Part shown: piece by piece, positions 1 through 11,987 of the stretch | How positions within the stretch are numbered: position 1 is the stretch's first letter | Layout: the number at the start of each line of letters is the position of its first letter | Source: Siphonodentalium dalli | Taxonomy: Eukaryota; Mollusca; Scaphopoda; Gadilida; Siphonodentaliidae | Assembly: GCA_032622095.1 (NCBI GenBank) | Contig: CP136062.1 | Coordinates: 160,762,875-160,826,874, forward strand | Length of the DNA stretch: 64,000 nt | Direction: 5' to 3' | Made by a program: the position numbers and the translations under genes | The notes under the pieces: model-generated | The model's input: only the letters and a program-made list of their open reading frames with translations | Databases searched by the model: none | What the model was told of the DNA's origin: nothing

Positions 1-3
1 CTC

Positions 4-379
4 TTAAAGACATATTATGGACTTGTTCGGGTGGGTGAAACTGATAAGTCAGAATACAGGCGCTATGCCAACTGGTGGAATGAAGCATTCTACTAACATA
101 ATAAAAAATCTCAAGCAAATCGACCGCAACACTCCATAGAAAACATCGTCTGAACTACGCTAAATTGTAAATATTTACCTCTTGAATCGGGACGCAACTA
201 CCGGCGATAAACTAACGAAAACGATTTCACCATCTAGAGTCGCTACATTTAATTAATATATAAGAATCATGTTGCATCATGTCAATTTGGATATAATATT
301 TGTAAAATATAACTACTTTTAGCAAGATTATTCTCCATTCTATTTGACCAACCTGCCAGAGTGTTTCACATCACTTTAA
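4..379 (+). mobile_element. TTAA-flanked MITE, family G, copy 1
   Basis: A non-coding element of about 370 bp bounded by TTAA on both sides. It starts AGACATATTATGGACTTG and ends TTTCACATCACT. The same sequence recurs at 1020-1399 and 25245-25620, reversed at 51422-51799, and reversed and interrupted at 53814-55387, always ending at or near TTAA. Terminal inverted repeats are weak. TTAA targeting is typical of piggyBac-like elements, so that assignment is an inference from the target site alone. Confidence 0.75.
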
Positions 380-474
380 TAACATACATGAATAATTATC
401 AGTGGTGTCATGCTGATCAACCCTTCCTTATATTTTTTGCTTCCTTTGAGGAATATGGTATCCATTGACATGGT

Positions 475-556
475 TTAACCATTTCATGACTGGAGCTGGC
501 TGGTGCAGCATTAAAGATCCTGTGCCAGTGCATTCTCTTTTGCGAGTCTCCCTATT
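475..556 (-). mobile_element. MITE family B, terminal fragment
   Basis: It begins at TTAACC and carries the family B end (CATGACTGGAGC, then the GCTGGTGCAGCATTAAAGA block and CCAGTGCATTCTCTT). It breaks off after about 80 bp, so only one end of the element remains. Confidence 0.6.
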
Positions 557-660
557 TGACCCATAAATTATAATAGTTCGTTTTATTATGTAAATTTGGC
601 TATAATAGTACATAACACTATACTCCATAATTCAACATCAAAATTCTGATCATAATAATT

Positions 661-1019
661 TTCTATGGCCAAGGGACGGGTTAAACATCTGCCGATTGTG
701 ATTGGCCTTTCGTTAAACCATGAAAAATATTTTGTAAAATTGTCAGCAGCGTCACGTCTTATATTTGCTTCCCTCTCTGAGAGACGAATTTTCCCATATT
801 TATGTGCATACGTGATTACATTTTATTGGTAATCAGAAAATATATTATAGATTACCGCATCAAATTGTCATCGGAATCATGTTTCATATTGACTTATTTA
901 TCGTTTAGACTGATTTTCGTCATTAAACCTCATTAGTTTTGATTAAACCATAAAAAATAAACACCTGGATTATCATCAAATGTTTGTTTGTAAAATTGTC
1001 ATCAGCGTCACGTCTCATA
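661..1019 (+). repeat. Diverged dispersed repeat between G copies 1 and 2
   Basis: The stretch contains 'gtaatcagaaaatatat', 'aaattgtcatcgg' and 'catgtttcatattg'. The same phrases return in the same order around 1700-1790 and 1810-1866. No gene is visible. The spacing of G copies 1 and 2 plus these blocks suggests an old tandem duplication of about 1 kb. Confidence 0.5.
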
Positions 1020-1399
1020 TTAAAGACATATTATGGACTTGTTCCAGTTTGTGAAATTGATAAGTTAGTACTCAGGCGCTATGTCAACCTGGTGAATGTA
1101 GCATTATACTAACATCACTGAAAAGTTCAAAGAAATCGACCATACCACTCCCTAGAAAACATCGTCTGAACTACGCTTAATTGTAAATATTTACGTCATG
1201 ATTCGGGGTGCAACTATCAGCAATAAACTCACACAAATGAGTTCGAAATTGAGAGTCATTTCAAAAATTAATATACATGTATAAGAATGGAAGTGTGTTT
1301 TGTCAATTTGGATTAATATTCGTAGAAATAACAACTTTGAGCAAGATTATTGTCCATTTCTATTTGATCACCCAACTGGAGTGTTTTACATCACTTTAA
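1020..1399 (+). mobile_element. TTAA-flanked MITE, family G, copy 2
   Basis: A second copy in the same orientation, 1016 bp downstream of copy 1, also bounded by TTAA. It differs from copy 1 by scattered substitutions and small indels. Confidence 0.75.
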
Positions 1400-1870
1400 C
1401 TTCTCTCTCTTTGAGAGTGTTAGTCGCCATATTTACACACAGTAGGGTATGTTAGTCGTAATCTATCGATGAACGTAAACGCACTATATATTCACCTACA
1501 TGCAATCATTTCATTCCTTTCAGTTTAGATTAACACGATTCTTGATTTATCACACCCACAGTGCATATGAAGACCTAATTCCGAACCCGATTCATTTATC
1601 GATATAATTAAGATATAAGAGAAAAATCGTGATCAGCAGCTCATCTTAGATTAGCTTCGCTCTCTATCTCTGTGAGACTGATATTCCCATACTTACGTAC
1701 ACACCTGATTAAACCTTATTGAGGTAATCAGAAAATATATCGTGGATTACCACATAAAATTGTCATCGGCATCAAGTTTCATATTGGCTTATTTCTTGAG
1801 GCTGATTTTCCCGTATTTGACGCATACACCTGATTACATCTCATTTAGGTAATCAGAAAATATATCTCAG
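1400..1870 (+). repeat. Diverged repeat, partner of 661-1019
   Basis: It carries two further versions of the 'gtaatcagaaaatatat' and 'ttgtcatcggcatcaagtttcatattgg' blocks. AT-rich, with no coding signal. Confidence 0.45.
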
Positions 1871-1995
1871 GTGGACAGATAAGCGCGAAACATCTATTTG
1901 GAAGTGGATTTATCTATGACTTCAATAATGTTTCCTAATAGGAATGTTTCATGGATTTACAGACCTATTTGACCCCCACAACCAGGCAGGAATCA

Positions 1996-2494
1996 AACCT
2001 GCAAATAGTGTGGCTGTCATTTGCAGAATGAGGTCACCAGAGTGTGAATTTACTGCCGCTATCCTGCTGATGAGGCCATGTAGAATGAGGTCCCCAGAGA
2101 ATGAATTTGGTGATGCTAGCCAGCTATGTGGAGTAGCTTCACCAAATTCACCCTATGGGGACCTCATTCTGCTTAGGCCTCATCTTCTGGGAAATATCTA
2201 GAGTCTCAAGTTAACACTGTTTTTAGTTACTTTTTACCTTCTGCAGGAAGTTACTATATCCCTAATTTGCAGAAGATAAAATGTATAAACAAGGTGACTA
2301 ATGGGTGAACATCACCAAATTCAACTGGGGAACCTCAATCTGATCCTTAGTCTCCCATAGCAGTTGAGGTCTAAGCAGAATGAGGTTCCTATTAGGTGAA
2401 TTTAGGGATGCTAGCCTGCCAAGTGTGATAGCATCACTAAATTCACCTTCTGGGGACCTCATTCTGCAAATGACGGATACAATATTTGCAGGCC
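1996..2494 (+). mobile_element. Long two-hairpin MITE, family A
   Basis: The ends are complementary (ACCTGCAAATAGTG with CAATATTTGCAGG). Each half is a hairpin whose arms read CAGAATGAGGTCCCCAGAG and CTGGGGACCTCATTCTG, joined by an AT-rich spacer. No transposase is present. Family A has at least 15 copies or fragments in this window. Confidence 0.8.
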
Positions 2495-2499
2495 TACCT

Positions 2500-2776
2500 T
2501 TAACCCTTTCATTGCTGAATTCTCTTTGATGAGTAATTATCCCTTTGGAAATGTTCAGATAATAAGTTCAACAACCAACTATGTTGAACTTTTAAAATAT
2601 TATCTGAACATTTCCCCATCAATAAATAGGATTTCTTCTGCACTTGTATTGTCATTTCATCTGGCTGTCGTCTGGTCATATAACATTCTTAACATCCCTC
2701 TAAATGAATAATAGACCATTCCAATGTATACTTTTATAACTGAGTGGGAGAATCCATTTAGTATAGAAAGGGTTAC
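2500..2776 (+). mobile_element. TTAA-type MITE, family F
   Basis: It begins TTAACCCTTTCATTGC and ends with AGTATAGAAAGGGTTA. An internal hairpin pairs GGAAATGTTCAGATAATA with its complement around position 2590. It abuts the right end of the preceding family A element. Confidence 0.75.
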
Positions 2777-2835
2777 GATTACACGTTTTAAAATGAGATC
2801 ACTGAGCAATTTACATTAACGATTATACTGTCTCT

Positions 2836-3094
2836 TTAACCCTATCATGACTGGAGCTTCCTGAAGTTTTGCAAAAACCCTGTGCCAATGCATTCTCTTA
2901 TATGCGAGTCTCCCAAAGGGAGCCTGGCATATATAAGAGAATACATTGGCCTAACAATATTTACCTTGAACTTGTAAGCCAGGCATTCTCTTATATAATC
3001 AAGACTTCCTATGGGAGACTTCCATATATAAGAGAATGCACTGGCACAGGGCTTTAATTCTGCACCAGCACAGCTCCCATCATGAAAGGGTTAA
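2836..3094 (+). mobile_element. TTAA-type MITE, family B, complete
   Basis: Bounded by TTAA on both sides, starting CCCTATCATGACTGGAGC and ending GCTCCCATCATGAAAGGG. Inside are two hairpins built from CCAATGCATTCTCTTATAT and its complement. Non-coding. Confidence 0.85.
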
Positions 3095-3152
3095 TTTCTT
3101 AATTTCTTAACTTGATTTAAGGAATATTCTGTTTCCTAATGTAATTGTGTAG

Positions 3153-3345
3153 TTAACACTTTCATGATGGGAGCTGCGCTGGTGCAGCATTACAGATCAT
3201 GTTCCAATGCATTCTCTTATATATTCGAGGCTCCCTATGGGAGACTCGCACATATAAGAGAATGCATTGGCTTACACAGTCAAGGTAAATATTGTTAGGC
3301 CAATGTATTCTCTTATATATGCGAGGCTCCCTATGGGAGCCACAT
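3153..3345 (-). mobile_element. MITE family B, reverse, truncated
   Basis: It starts TTAACACTTTCATGATGGG, the reverse complement of the family B right end, runs through the hairpin module and stops near 3345 without its other terminus. Confidence 0.75.
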
Positions 3346-3754
3346 AACTCAATAGCCACATATCTACCCATTTGTTGGTAGAGCCATCCTTTTGCCTGTC
3401 TGTCCATACAGACAATTATCTCAAACACTGGTTGTTTGATCTTAATGAAATTTGGTATCAATGTTCACTACTATGAGGACAATCAATTGAGTGTTCAATC
3501 GTTTTTTCCTGTTTTCTGTTCTAGAGTTATTCATTTTTGTTTAATTGGAAGTTTTGGTTTTTTGTCAGTATCTCCACCACTAGTTGACAGATATCAATGA
3601 TATTTGGTATTAATGTTCATGTTTTCCATTCTAGAGTTATTTATCTTTGTTTATATGAAAGTGTTTTTTTTTTGTCTGGCAGATATCTCAACCATATTTC
3701 GTATTTTGCCACCGTGGTGATATGCCAGCACCACTGGTGCAAGCTCTTGTTGAC
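3346..3754 (+). repeat. Diffuse mollusc-type repeat
   Basis: It contains 'cctgtctgtccatac', 'atgaaatttggtat' and 'tctagagttat', repeated twice within the stretch. Similar phrases occur at 6660-6860, 8240-8450 and 62800-63250. No intact frame is visible, so it is probably an old transposon relic. Confidence 0.45.
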
Positions 3755-4010
3755 TTATCCCTTTCTAAACTCATTGACGAGTAGTTCATTTAGGAAATGT
3801 TCAGATAATAAGTTCAACCATAGGTCATTTGTTGAACTTGTTATCTGAACATTTCCCACCAATGAATATGAATGTCTTTATTCGTTATCTTTCTGCACTT
3901 GTATTATCTTTTCATCTGTCAATTTTCTGCTTTTATTATCTGAGCATCACTGTTCGAATATATACTTTTATAACTGAATGGGAAACTCCATTTAGTAAAG
4001 AAGGAGTTAA
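3755..4010 (+). mobile_element. TTAA-type MITE, family F
   Basis: It runs from TTAT-CCCTTTCTAAACTC to AGTAAAGAAGGAGTTAA. It holds the central hairpin of GGAAATGTTCAGATAATA and its complement around 3800-3855. The left target site has decayed. Confidence 0.7.
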
Positions 4011-4093
4011 ACTGTAATTACATTAGGAATCCGAGATTATTCCTGAAATAAATCCCAATCAACAAAAAACCAACTTGAACGATAAATGTGACT

Positions 4094-4355
4094 TTAATCC
4101 TTCTATGACTGGAACTTCCTGAAATTTTGCGAAAACCCTGTGCCAATGCATTCTCTTATATATGCGAGTCTCCCATAGGGAGCCTCGCATATATAAGATA
4201 TACATTGGCCTAACAATATTTACCTTGACCGTGTAAGCCAGTGCATTCTCTTATATATGTGAGGCTCCCTGTGGGAGACTCAATTATATAAGAGAATGCA
4301 CTGGCCCAGGATCTTTAATGCTGCACCAGGGCGGCTCCCACCATGAAAGGGTTAA
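4094..4355 (+). mobile_element. TTAA-type MITE, family B, complete
   Basis: TTAA flanks both sides. It has the same ends and two-hairpin layout as the copy at 2836-3094. Confidence 0.85.
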
Positions 4356-5340
4356 GTTGGGCCGTATTGTCCTTGACAGATTTGAAAAAAACTCACACCT
4401 ACAACCCTCAATCATTATGCCATTAAAACCTATCCCATTAGATTAATGTTTTTCATTCATGAGATAGGACTGAAATTCAGTCTTGCCTAACCCTTTACCC
4501 AACAACCCGGCCAAAACCGGCCAAATAAAGCTTCAACAGCCTAAAATATCTTCGGTCTGTCTCAATAGAACCATACAAATATGGATATCATTGGAACCGG
4601 CTCCTTGACCACATTGTGATAGTTACAGTTATGCCCTGTGCCAATGCATTCTCTTATATATGCGAGTCGACCATAGGTCGCCTCGCATATATAAGAGAAT
4701 GAATTGGCCTAAAAAAAAATCTTTTTTAACACTTTTTACCATTTTTTCTTACATTCTTTAACAATTTTATAATTTTTAATGTGTTAAGCCAATGCATTCT
4801 CTTATATATATAAGAGAATGCATTGGCACAGGGCCCTTCTGTTGGGTAAAGGGTTAACTGATCGGAAACCAGCTCACAGGTACAGCCCTCAATCATTATG
4901 CCATTAAAACCTACCCAAGTCTGATTAATGTTTTTATTCCATCTGTGAGTGAAAGTATATATTCAGTGCTGCCACAGGGCGGGGGACTATTTGTTCTGCA
5001 ATGTTATTGATGCATTTGTTTGGTCTAATAGCAGGGTTTCAAATAGGGGTTTTGGCAATGGGACCCCTATAGTCAATGGGGAAATTATCAGTCCACACCG
5101 CCAACTGTTAATATCTAGTATTCTGTGACCCAACATGCACAAAACCAACTTGAAGGCTATATGTGACTTTAAGTGGACCATATTGTTCTTTACAGATCTG
5201 AAAACAATTCATGATCACAGCCCTCCATCATTATGCCATTAAAACCTATCTCCGTCTGATTAATGTCTTCATACCATTTGTGAGTGAAAGGGTATATATT
5301 TTGTTGCCGCAGGGCCGGAACTATTTGTTCTGCGTTGTTA
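4356..5340 (+). repeat. Three diverged tandem segments
   Basis: The phrase 'tcattatgccattaaaacct' recurs near 4412, 4893 and 5228, each time followed by a 'gattaatgt' block and, in the last two copies, by a related sequence ending near a 'cagggc' block. The family C element at 4487-4857 splits copy 1 from copy 2. No gene is seen. Confidence 0.6.
4487..4857 (-). mobile_element. TTAA-type MITE, family C, reverse
   Basis: It runs from CTAA-CCCTTTACCCAACA to TGTTGGGTAAAGGG-TTAA, in reverse relative to the copies at 36534, 49293 and 59899. It carries the shared hairpin module (CCTGTGCCAATGCATTCTC). Its second hairpin has collapsed to a short stem around 4795-4830. Confidence 0.85.
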
Positions 5341-5506
5341 TTAATGCATTTGCTTGATCTAATTGGTTGTCATTTCGCAGCCGTACTCTATTTTCAATTT
5401 ATTTGACGTTCCCTGATATTTCTATATAATTTGTTGGATTATTTATATCGATACTCCCATTATCGTATTAGTACTAATGGTTTTATGAACAGGACAGCCC
5501 CTGGTG

Positions 5507-7080
5507 GTGTGGTCAGTAAATAGTATTGTCTCATTTATAGAGTTATCTATCCTGGTAATTTACCTGATATTTCTATATAATTTGTTAGATTATTTATATC
5601 AATACTCCCATTATTATACCCCTATCACAAAAGATGGGGGTATACTGGATTACTTGCGTCTGTCTGTCCATCTGTGCCAACGAAAGGGGTTTATGGGATT
5701 TGTACTTTGGTTTAAATGTGGTAATGGGGCTTTTTGGGTTTAAGAGCTATATTAAACATTTTTGTAAATGCCATATTAACTGTTGTTTGGGGTCTATAAA
5801 TCATTCTAACACAACTTTCTTAAAACCACAAAAGTTTGGACAAAATTTATGTACACACTGTCCTTGCATTCAAGGACAAGGATTGAGGGCTTAAAGGTAC
5901 TCAATCCGAACAGAGGGTCCCCATCTCAACAGATTCCAACAACAACAATCCGATCAGAGGGTCCTATATTACTATTTCTTTGTCTTTGGGGGTAAAAAAT
6001 ATTTGATTCGAGTCGAGGAACCCATCAAACAAAGCTCAGAGTTATTAGATATTGATTTTTGAAATTTGTTAGTTTCTCGAGATGAGTACTAATAATTGCC
6101 GTCAGTTTCGTAACCTGCGCGAGATGTGTACACCAAAACACTTTTCAAACAGACAAGGATGGATAACTCTAAAATCAAGTGGTAATAATAACGCAATTTT
6201 GACTGAGTTCTGGGCCAGAAAGTATTCCCGATAATGAAAAATAATAGATTTCTAAAATCGATATCTAACAAATCTGAGCTTTGATGGGTGACTTCCTCGA
6301 CTCAAATCAAATATTTTTGACCCCCGAAGCCATTAAAATAGTAATTGAGAGGAGTTTTATCTGATTGAGTACCTTTAAGCTCATTAACTCCAGACGTTCA
6401 TAATAATATATCTGCAAATAATTTGTCTTTTTCTCCAGTACTGAAGAGTTTACATAAGGCATAGACATATACACATCAAATTGCTAATAACCCAATTTAC
6501 AGAGATAATATATGTTGTATATGTGGTATGCTATTATCAATATTCAAAGTAGCCCTTTAACCTCTTTCGTTGGTGCACTTTTTGGTGCCTCGTTTAAGCT
6601 CGTTAATATGGACGGACCTGAGCTCATAAACCACTATCCACTTATACACCCTTTCATTTGTATATATATATAGCCATGTGTATGTCCGCTCATATATCTC
6701 AACCATGGGTTATCGGATATCGATGAAATTTAGTTCGCAGGATGTTGTTTACATTTTCCGTTCAAGAGTTATCTCTATTTGTTAATCTGAAAATGTTAGA
6801 TATCTGTCCATCTGCTCTTATATCTCAACCATGGGTTATCGGATCTCAATGAAATTTGGTATGCAGGTGGTGTGCACCATTAATTATATTCGATCGCTGA
6901 GGAAGCTTTTTCAAATGCTTTGTTAAAATACCAAAGCAGAAAAGCTTACCGACCAGCCAAGCATCTTGAATCTTCGCTACATATCATATTTATACATAGG
7001 ATTGACGTTTCTTGTTACCAATTTTTACCAATTTGGATATAAAATCAATAACATTTATGGCGACTACGTCACCTTAATTC
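5507..7080 (+). repeat. 1574-bp tandem duplication, unit 1
   Basis: It begins GTGTGGTCAGTAAATAG and ends CGTCACCTTAATTC. The next unit begins immediately at 7081 and has the same length, with only scattered differences. Frames of up to 131 codons occur in it, but they resemble no family I know. The unit contains a family I MITE. Confidence 0.9.
5891..6378 (+). mobile_element. MITE family I (long inverted ends)
   Basis: TTAA-AGGTACTCAATCCG opens it and GATTGAGTACCT-TTAA closes it. The arms are long and complementary (for example GATTCGAGTCGAGGAACCC against the GTGACTTCCTCGACTC side). Non-coding. The same element is at 7473-7961 and 33964-34390, with a half copy at 9028. Confidence 0.75.
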
Positions 7081-8654
7081 GTGTGGTCAGTAAATAGTAT
7101 TGTCTCATTTATAGAGTTATCTATCCTGGTTATTTACCTGATATTTCTATATAATTTGTTAGATTATTTATATCAATACTCCCATTATTATACCCCTATC
7201 ACAAAAGATGGGGGTATACTGAATTACTTGCGTCTGTCTGTCCATCTGTCCATCTGTGCCAACGAATGGGGTTTATGGGGTTTGTACTTTGGATTAAATG
7301 TGGTAATGGGGCTTTTTGGGTTTAAGAGCTATATTAAACATTTTTGTAAATGCCATATTAACTGTTGTTTGGGGTCTATAAATAATTCTAACACAACTTT
7401 CTTAAAACCACAAAAGTTTGGACAAAATTTATGTACACACTGTCCTTGCATTCAAGGACAAGGATTGAGGGCTTAAAGGTACTCAATCCAAACAGAGGGT
7501 CCCCATCTCAACAGATTCCAACAACAACAATCCGATCAGAGGGTCCTATATTACTATTTCTTTGTCTTTGGGGGTAAAAAATATTTGATTCGAGTCGAGG
7601 AACCCATCAAACAAAGCTCAGAGTTATTAGATATTGATTTTTGAAATTTGTTAGTTTCTCGAGATGAGTACTAATAATTGCCGTCAGTTTCGTAACCTGC
7701 GAGAGATGTGTACACCAAAACACTTTTCAAACAGACAAGGATGGATAACTCTAAAATCAAGTGGTAATAATAACGCAATTTTGACTGAGTTCTGGGCCAG
7801 AAAGTATTCCCGATAATGAAAAATAATAGATTTCTAAAATCGATATCTAACAAATCTGAGCTTTGATGGGTGATTTCCTCGACTCGAATAAAATATTTTT
7901 GACCCCCCGAAGCCATTAAAATAGTAATTGAGAGGAGTTTTATTGGATTGAGTACCTTTAAGCTCATTAACCCCAGACGTTCATAATAATATATCTGCAA
8001 ATAATTTGTCTTTTTCTCCAGTACTGAAGAGTTTACATAAGGCATAGACATATACACATCAAATTGCTAATAACCCAATTTACAGAGATAATATATGTTG
8101 TATATGTGGTATGCTATTATCAATATTCAAAGTAGCCCTTTAACCTCTTTCGTTGGTGCACTTTTTGGTGCCTCGTTTAAGCTCGTTAATATGGACGGAC
8201 CTGAGCTCATAAACCACTATCCACTTATACACCCTTTCATTTGTATATATATATAGCCATCTGTATGTCCGCTCATATATCTCAACCATGGGTTATCGGA
8301 TATCGATGAAATTTAGTTCGCAGGATGTTGTTTACATTTTCCGTTCAAGAGTTATCCCTCTTAGTTAATCTGAAAATGTTAGATATCTGCTCTTATATCT
8401 CAACCATGGGTTATCGGATCTCAATGAAATTGGTATGCAGGTGGTGTGCACCATTAATTATATTCGATCGCTGAGGAAGCTTTTTCAAATGCTTTGTTAA
8501 AATACCAAAGCTGAAAAGCTTACCGACCAGCCAAGCATCTTGAATCTTCGCTACATATCATATTTATACATAGGATTGACGTTTCTTGTTACCAATTTTT
8601 ACCAATTTGGATATAAAATCAATAACATTTATGGCGACTACGTCACCTTAATTC
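7081..8654 (+). repeat. 1574-bp tandem duplication, unit 2
   Basis: A near-identical direct copy of 5507-7080. Visible differences are single-base changes, an extra 'ccatctgt' near 7240 and a short loss near 8385. High identity over the whole length implies a recent tandem event, or alternatively an assembly duplication. Confidence 0.9.
7473..7961 (+). mobile_element. MITE family I inside duplication unit 2
   Basis: It was copied together with its surroundings from unit 1. The ends are TTAA-AGGTACTC and GAGTACCT-TTAA. Confidence 0.75.
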
Positions 8655-9027
8655 AAAACACACAGATTTACGCATGTACCTGTATCATCGGCTTTACAGT
8701 TTACCTCTCCAAAACAAAGCGATCAGTAAAACCATCAGTTAGCAATCCTTCTTTGTAAGATGGAACCTTACACTCATTGTTCAAAGACATGTTCAAAAAC
8801 TAATTGCTAACTGAAATTTGCATGGTGTTATATGTATCTTTGCTTGAAATGACAGTCCAATTTAAAGTTCATGCACAGTTGATGAATAATTCAAGAACAT
8901 TGTTCATGAACAGTTGATGAATTGTTCATGTTCAATAATTCATGAAGTGTTCTCGACCAGTTCATGGTACTAAGATTGTCAGTTCAGGCAAATATAAATA
9001 TACTGCAGCTAATCATGGTGGTTTATA
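8655..9027. other. No gene seen; short inverted motifs
   Basis: AT-rich sequence with repeated 'gttcatgaac' and 'gttgatgaat' motifs between 8865 and 8960 that can pair locally. The last 35 bases match those before the family I copy at 33964, so that copy and this one share a larger repeat context. Confidence 0.4.
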
Positions 9028-9280
9028 TTAAAGGTACTCAATTCGATCAGACCCTCATAACTTACTATTTCTTTGGCTTCGGGTGTGAAAAATATTTGAT
9101 TCGAGTCGAGGAACCCACCCATCAAAGCTCAGAGTGATCAGATATCAATTTTTGAAATTTATTATTTTCAAAATGTGTAATAATTTGTGGCCCAGAAACG
9201 AGTCATCAAATCGATGGTCTGAGACAAAATTGTGGATGAAGATGGATAACTCTAAAATCAAGTGGTAATACGGCCAAATT
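9028..9280 (+). mobile_element. MITE family I, left half
   Basis: It starts TTAA-AGGTACTCAATTCG and continues through the arm and the 'gataactctaaaatcaagtg' centre, then loses the right arm. Confidence 0.65.
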
Positions 9281-9634
9281 TTGTGATACGAAAGTGATGA
9301 TACGACCATATTTCGTTGAACAACATGTTGATAAATAACACGTTTTGGGAATTTTTTTCACTGGCGTTATGGCCCATTTTGTTGGAATTTGCACTCAATC
9401 TTCTTTTCCAGATGATAACTTTAGTAAGTCTGAACTGAATGGTATGAAATGTTGTATGTGGGTTTACTAGCACAAAATACAGGTCAAGTTCTAATTCGGA
9501 TTCCGCCCACCAATTTTCATCAGAGTTATTGCCCTTTGTTGGAAGTACCATGCCCTATTGATGCTCTTGTTTATTTTTAATTCTTACTGTCAGTCAGTTG
9601 TCGAAATTTCACTTCTAAAACTTAAAAAAAATTA

Positions 9635-10130
9635 AAGTAATCTTTTTGACATTTTTATTGTAATATATTAAGCTTGATGTGGTCTTCATGTAGCAAACAT
9701 TCCTTCATGTGGTGCACTGGCTTAACAATTAAGTAGTTTTCTGTGTTGGTCCATCCAAACTTTCCACCTCCTGACATAGCTCAGGCATGGAAACCCCTTT
9801 AATAAGGATGGCCTTCGTTATATGCTATAATTTAGAAATAACATCAAGAATATACTAGCAGTATAGTATAATGATAGTATGAATGTGATATTATCCACCA
9901 AAACACATTTTGTGTGAGCTGAGCGTATATGTTTATGTAGAGCACGTAAATAGTGAGCGATAAACAAAACATTCATCACTGTGGCAATTTTTTTAGGAAA
10001 TTGTTTCACGGTGACCCATTCAACACCGGAATCTTGAGTGGCGAGGGTTAACGAGAGCAATACCGATATGTAGTAAACAATTTGGTTGCCCTTTCTAACC
10101 AAAGTTCAATTAGTGGGGTCTACCCCATGC
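9635..10130 (+). repeat. Left arm of interrupted inverted duplication
   Basis: The sequence returns in reverse complement in two blocks, 11130-11433 and 12997-13155. Recognisable shared pieces are 'cttgatgtggtcttc', 'actttccacctcctgaca', 'agcagtatagtataatga' and the segment around 'cactcaagattccggtg'. No gene is apparent. Confidence 0.7.
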
Positions 10131-10474
10131 TGAGTGTTTACATACCATGGCATTTGTTTACATAACACAGAAGACTAACATGGCAATAACATGCAATATT
10201 ACGCAATAATTATGATTGGTATGAAGAACAAAATTTGGTGGATATTACAATATTCTTTCTGTTTATGGCTATTTTAACTGATGTGACAATTTTAATAGCA
10301 ATGGCGACTGCCAATGCTTATCTTTAACCGTATCTTTAACAGTATTCCGTGGATTGACAGCTTATGATTAATTTTTCCGTAACCCTTTAAGTGCAGAGTG
10401 ATCTATACACACAGGAAAGATAACCAGATTCGTAAATCTGGAAAAGTCTGTCAGTTGCCTTCTGAGGATTTCAG

Positions 10475-10894
10475 CAAGCCTTATTTTAGTGTGCCTGTCA
10501 TTTGCAAAATGAGGTCCACAGAGGGTGAATTTATTGACGCCATCCCGCATAGCGGGCTATCATCACTAAATTCACCCTCTGGGGACCTCATTCTGCTTAG
10601 GCCTCATCTTCTCTGGAAACTTTCTTTATTATAAAATTTCTGTTTCTCTATATTCCCAAATTGGCAGATGACACACATTGCACAATCGAGGTTCCCAATG
10701 GGTGTACATCACAATATTCACCATTTGGGAACTTCAATCTGAGTCTATGTCTCCCATAGCAGATGAGGCCATTCAGAATGAGGTCCCCAGAGGGTGAATT
10801 TAGTGATGCTAGTTCGCTATATGGGATAGCGTCACTAAATTCACCCTCTGGGGACCTCATTCTGCAAATAAAAGGCACACTAAACTCAGGCTTT
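10475..10894 (+). mobile_element. MITE family A with 8-bp target duplication
   Basis: GATTTCAG flanks it on both sides (10467-10474 and 10895-10902). The ends are CAAGCCTTATTTTAGTG and its partner CACTAAACTCAGGCTTT. The two hairpins and the linking spacer are intact. An 8-bp duplication suits the hAT superfamily. Confidence 0.9.
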
Positions 10895-11129
10895 GATTTC
10901 AGTTTCTAAGTGCAGTGGAGTGATTTATTTGCTAGCTAAATCTGATTACCATATTTATAGATACAGAGGGCCTTCCTGATGGGTATTACTATTAAAAAAG
11001 TCACATCTGTTAAAACCACCACAAACAGAAAGAATATTAAGATATAGACAGATTTTGTGGGTCACCCCACTATTTGAACTTTGGTTTTAAAATTGACTCC
11101 AAATTATTTACAACATACTGATAGAGCAA

Positions 11130-11433
11130 TTGCTAATCCTTCCCACTCAAGATTTCTGTGTTGAATATGTCACGCGATTCACCCTCCCAAAAAATCGCCA
11201 TGGTGTTGAGTCTTTTGTTTATCGCACAAACCTTACGTGCTGTATATAAATAAATACTTGGTTCACACAAATTGTGTTTTGTGGGTAAAATCGCATTCGT
11301 ATTATCATTATACTATACTATTAGTATATTCTTGAGGAAATTCATAATTTGGTAACTTTTTTTTCTAAATTATAACCTACATCCAAGGCCATCCATTCTT
11401 TTAATCGAGGGTTTTGAAATGCATGTTCCTGAG
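11130..11433 (-). repeat. Right arm of inverted duplication, first block
   Basis: The reverse complement of about 9790-10130, diverged. The match ends at 'catgttcctgag', and the arm resumes only at about 12997. Confidence 0.65.
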
Positions 11434-11544
11434 AATTGAGAGCTTAGGAAGACTATGAAAGTTGACAAGAATGCCTTTGACAGGCCTTGAATTTGATTAG
11501 TTCTGACAGTGGTAACCATGGTTACATTCATGTCATTATTTTAG

Positions 11545-11650
11545 GTTTGTTATGTTGATCCGATTGCTGACACAAGATGGAAGACATTAAAGAGATCCAT
11601 CGTCACCGACGGAGTTCATGAAAAGGATCGACTCGATGGAGGAAGACCAG
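11545..11650 (+). CDS. Candidate internal coding exon, function unknown
   Basis: A 106-nt stretch is bounded by a pyrimidine-rich acceptor (tcattattttag) and a donor (gtaggt). Only one of its three frames is open. That frame begins VCYVDPIADTRWKTLKRS and ends EKDRLDGGRP, rich in charged residues and unlike the repeats around it. I do not recognise the protein. The sequence is not repeated elsewhere in the window, and the next exons on either side would lie outside or be too short to see. The family A insertion 28 bases beyond the donor would be intronic. It could be a chance frame or an exon relic. Confidence 0.4.
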
Positions 11651-11677
11651 GTAGGTGGCAAATTTTTATTTCCTTGC

Positions 11678-11987
11678 CAGGCCTGAGAATAGAGTGCCAG
11701 ACATTTGCAGCATGAGGTCCCCAGATGGGGAATTTAGTGACGCTACCCCGCACTGGGTTTGCATCACTAAATTGACCCTCTGGGGACCACATTATGCTTA
11801 GACCTCATATTCACCATCTGGGAAATTAAATCTGAGTCAGGGTCTCTCATAGTAGATGAGGCCATGCAGAATGAGGTCCCCAGAGAATGAATTTGGTGAT
11901 GCTATCCCACTGTCTGGAGTAGCGTCACTAAATTCACCCTCTTGGGACCTCATTCTGTAAATGTCCGGCACCATATTGTTAGGCCTG
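11678..11987 (+). mobile_element. MITE family A in the putative intron
   Basis: Flanked by TTCCTTGC and TCCCTTGC (7 of 8 matching). The ends are CAGGCCTGAGAATAGAGTG and its diverged partner GTTAGGCCTG. The spacer between the hairpins is shortened. Confidence 0.8.

Noticed and set aside
7081-7476. A 131-codon frame in the 1574-bp duplicated unit
   Set aside because: The homologous frame in unit 1 is disrupted by a length difference, no domain is recognisable and the region is AT-rich repeat.
9818-10102. A 94-codon reverse frame
   Set aside because: It lies in one arm of an inverted duplication, and the other arm does not preserve the frame.
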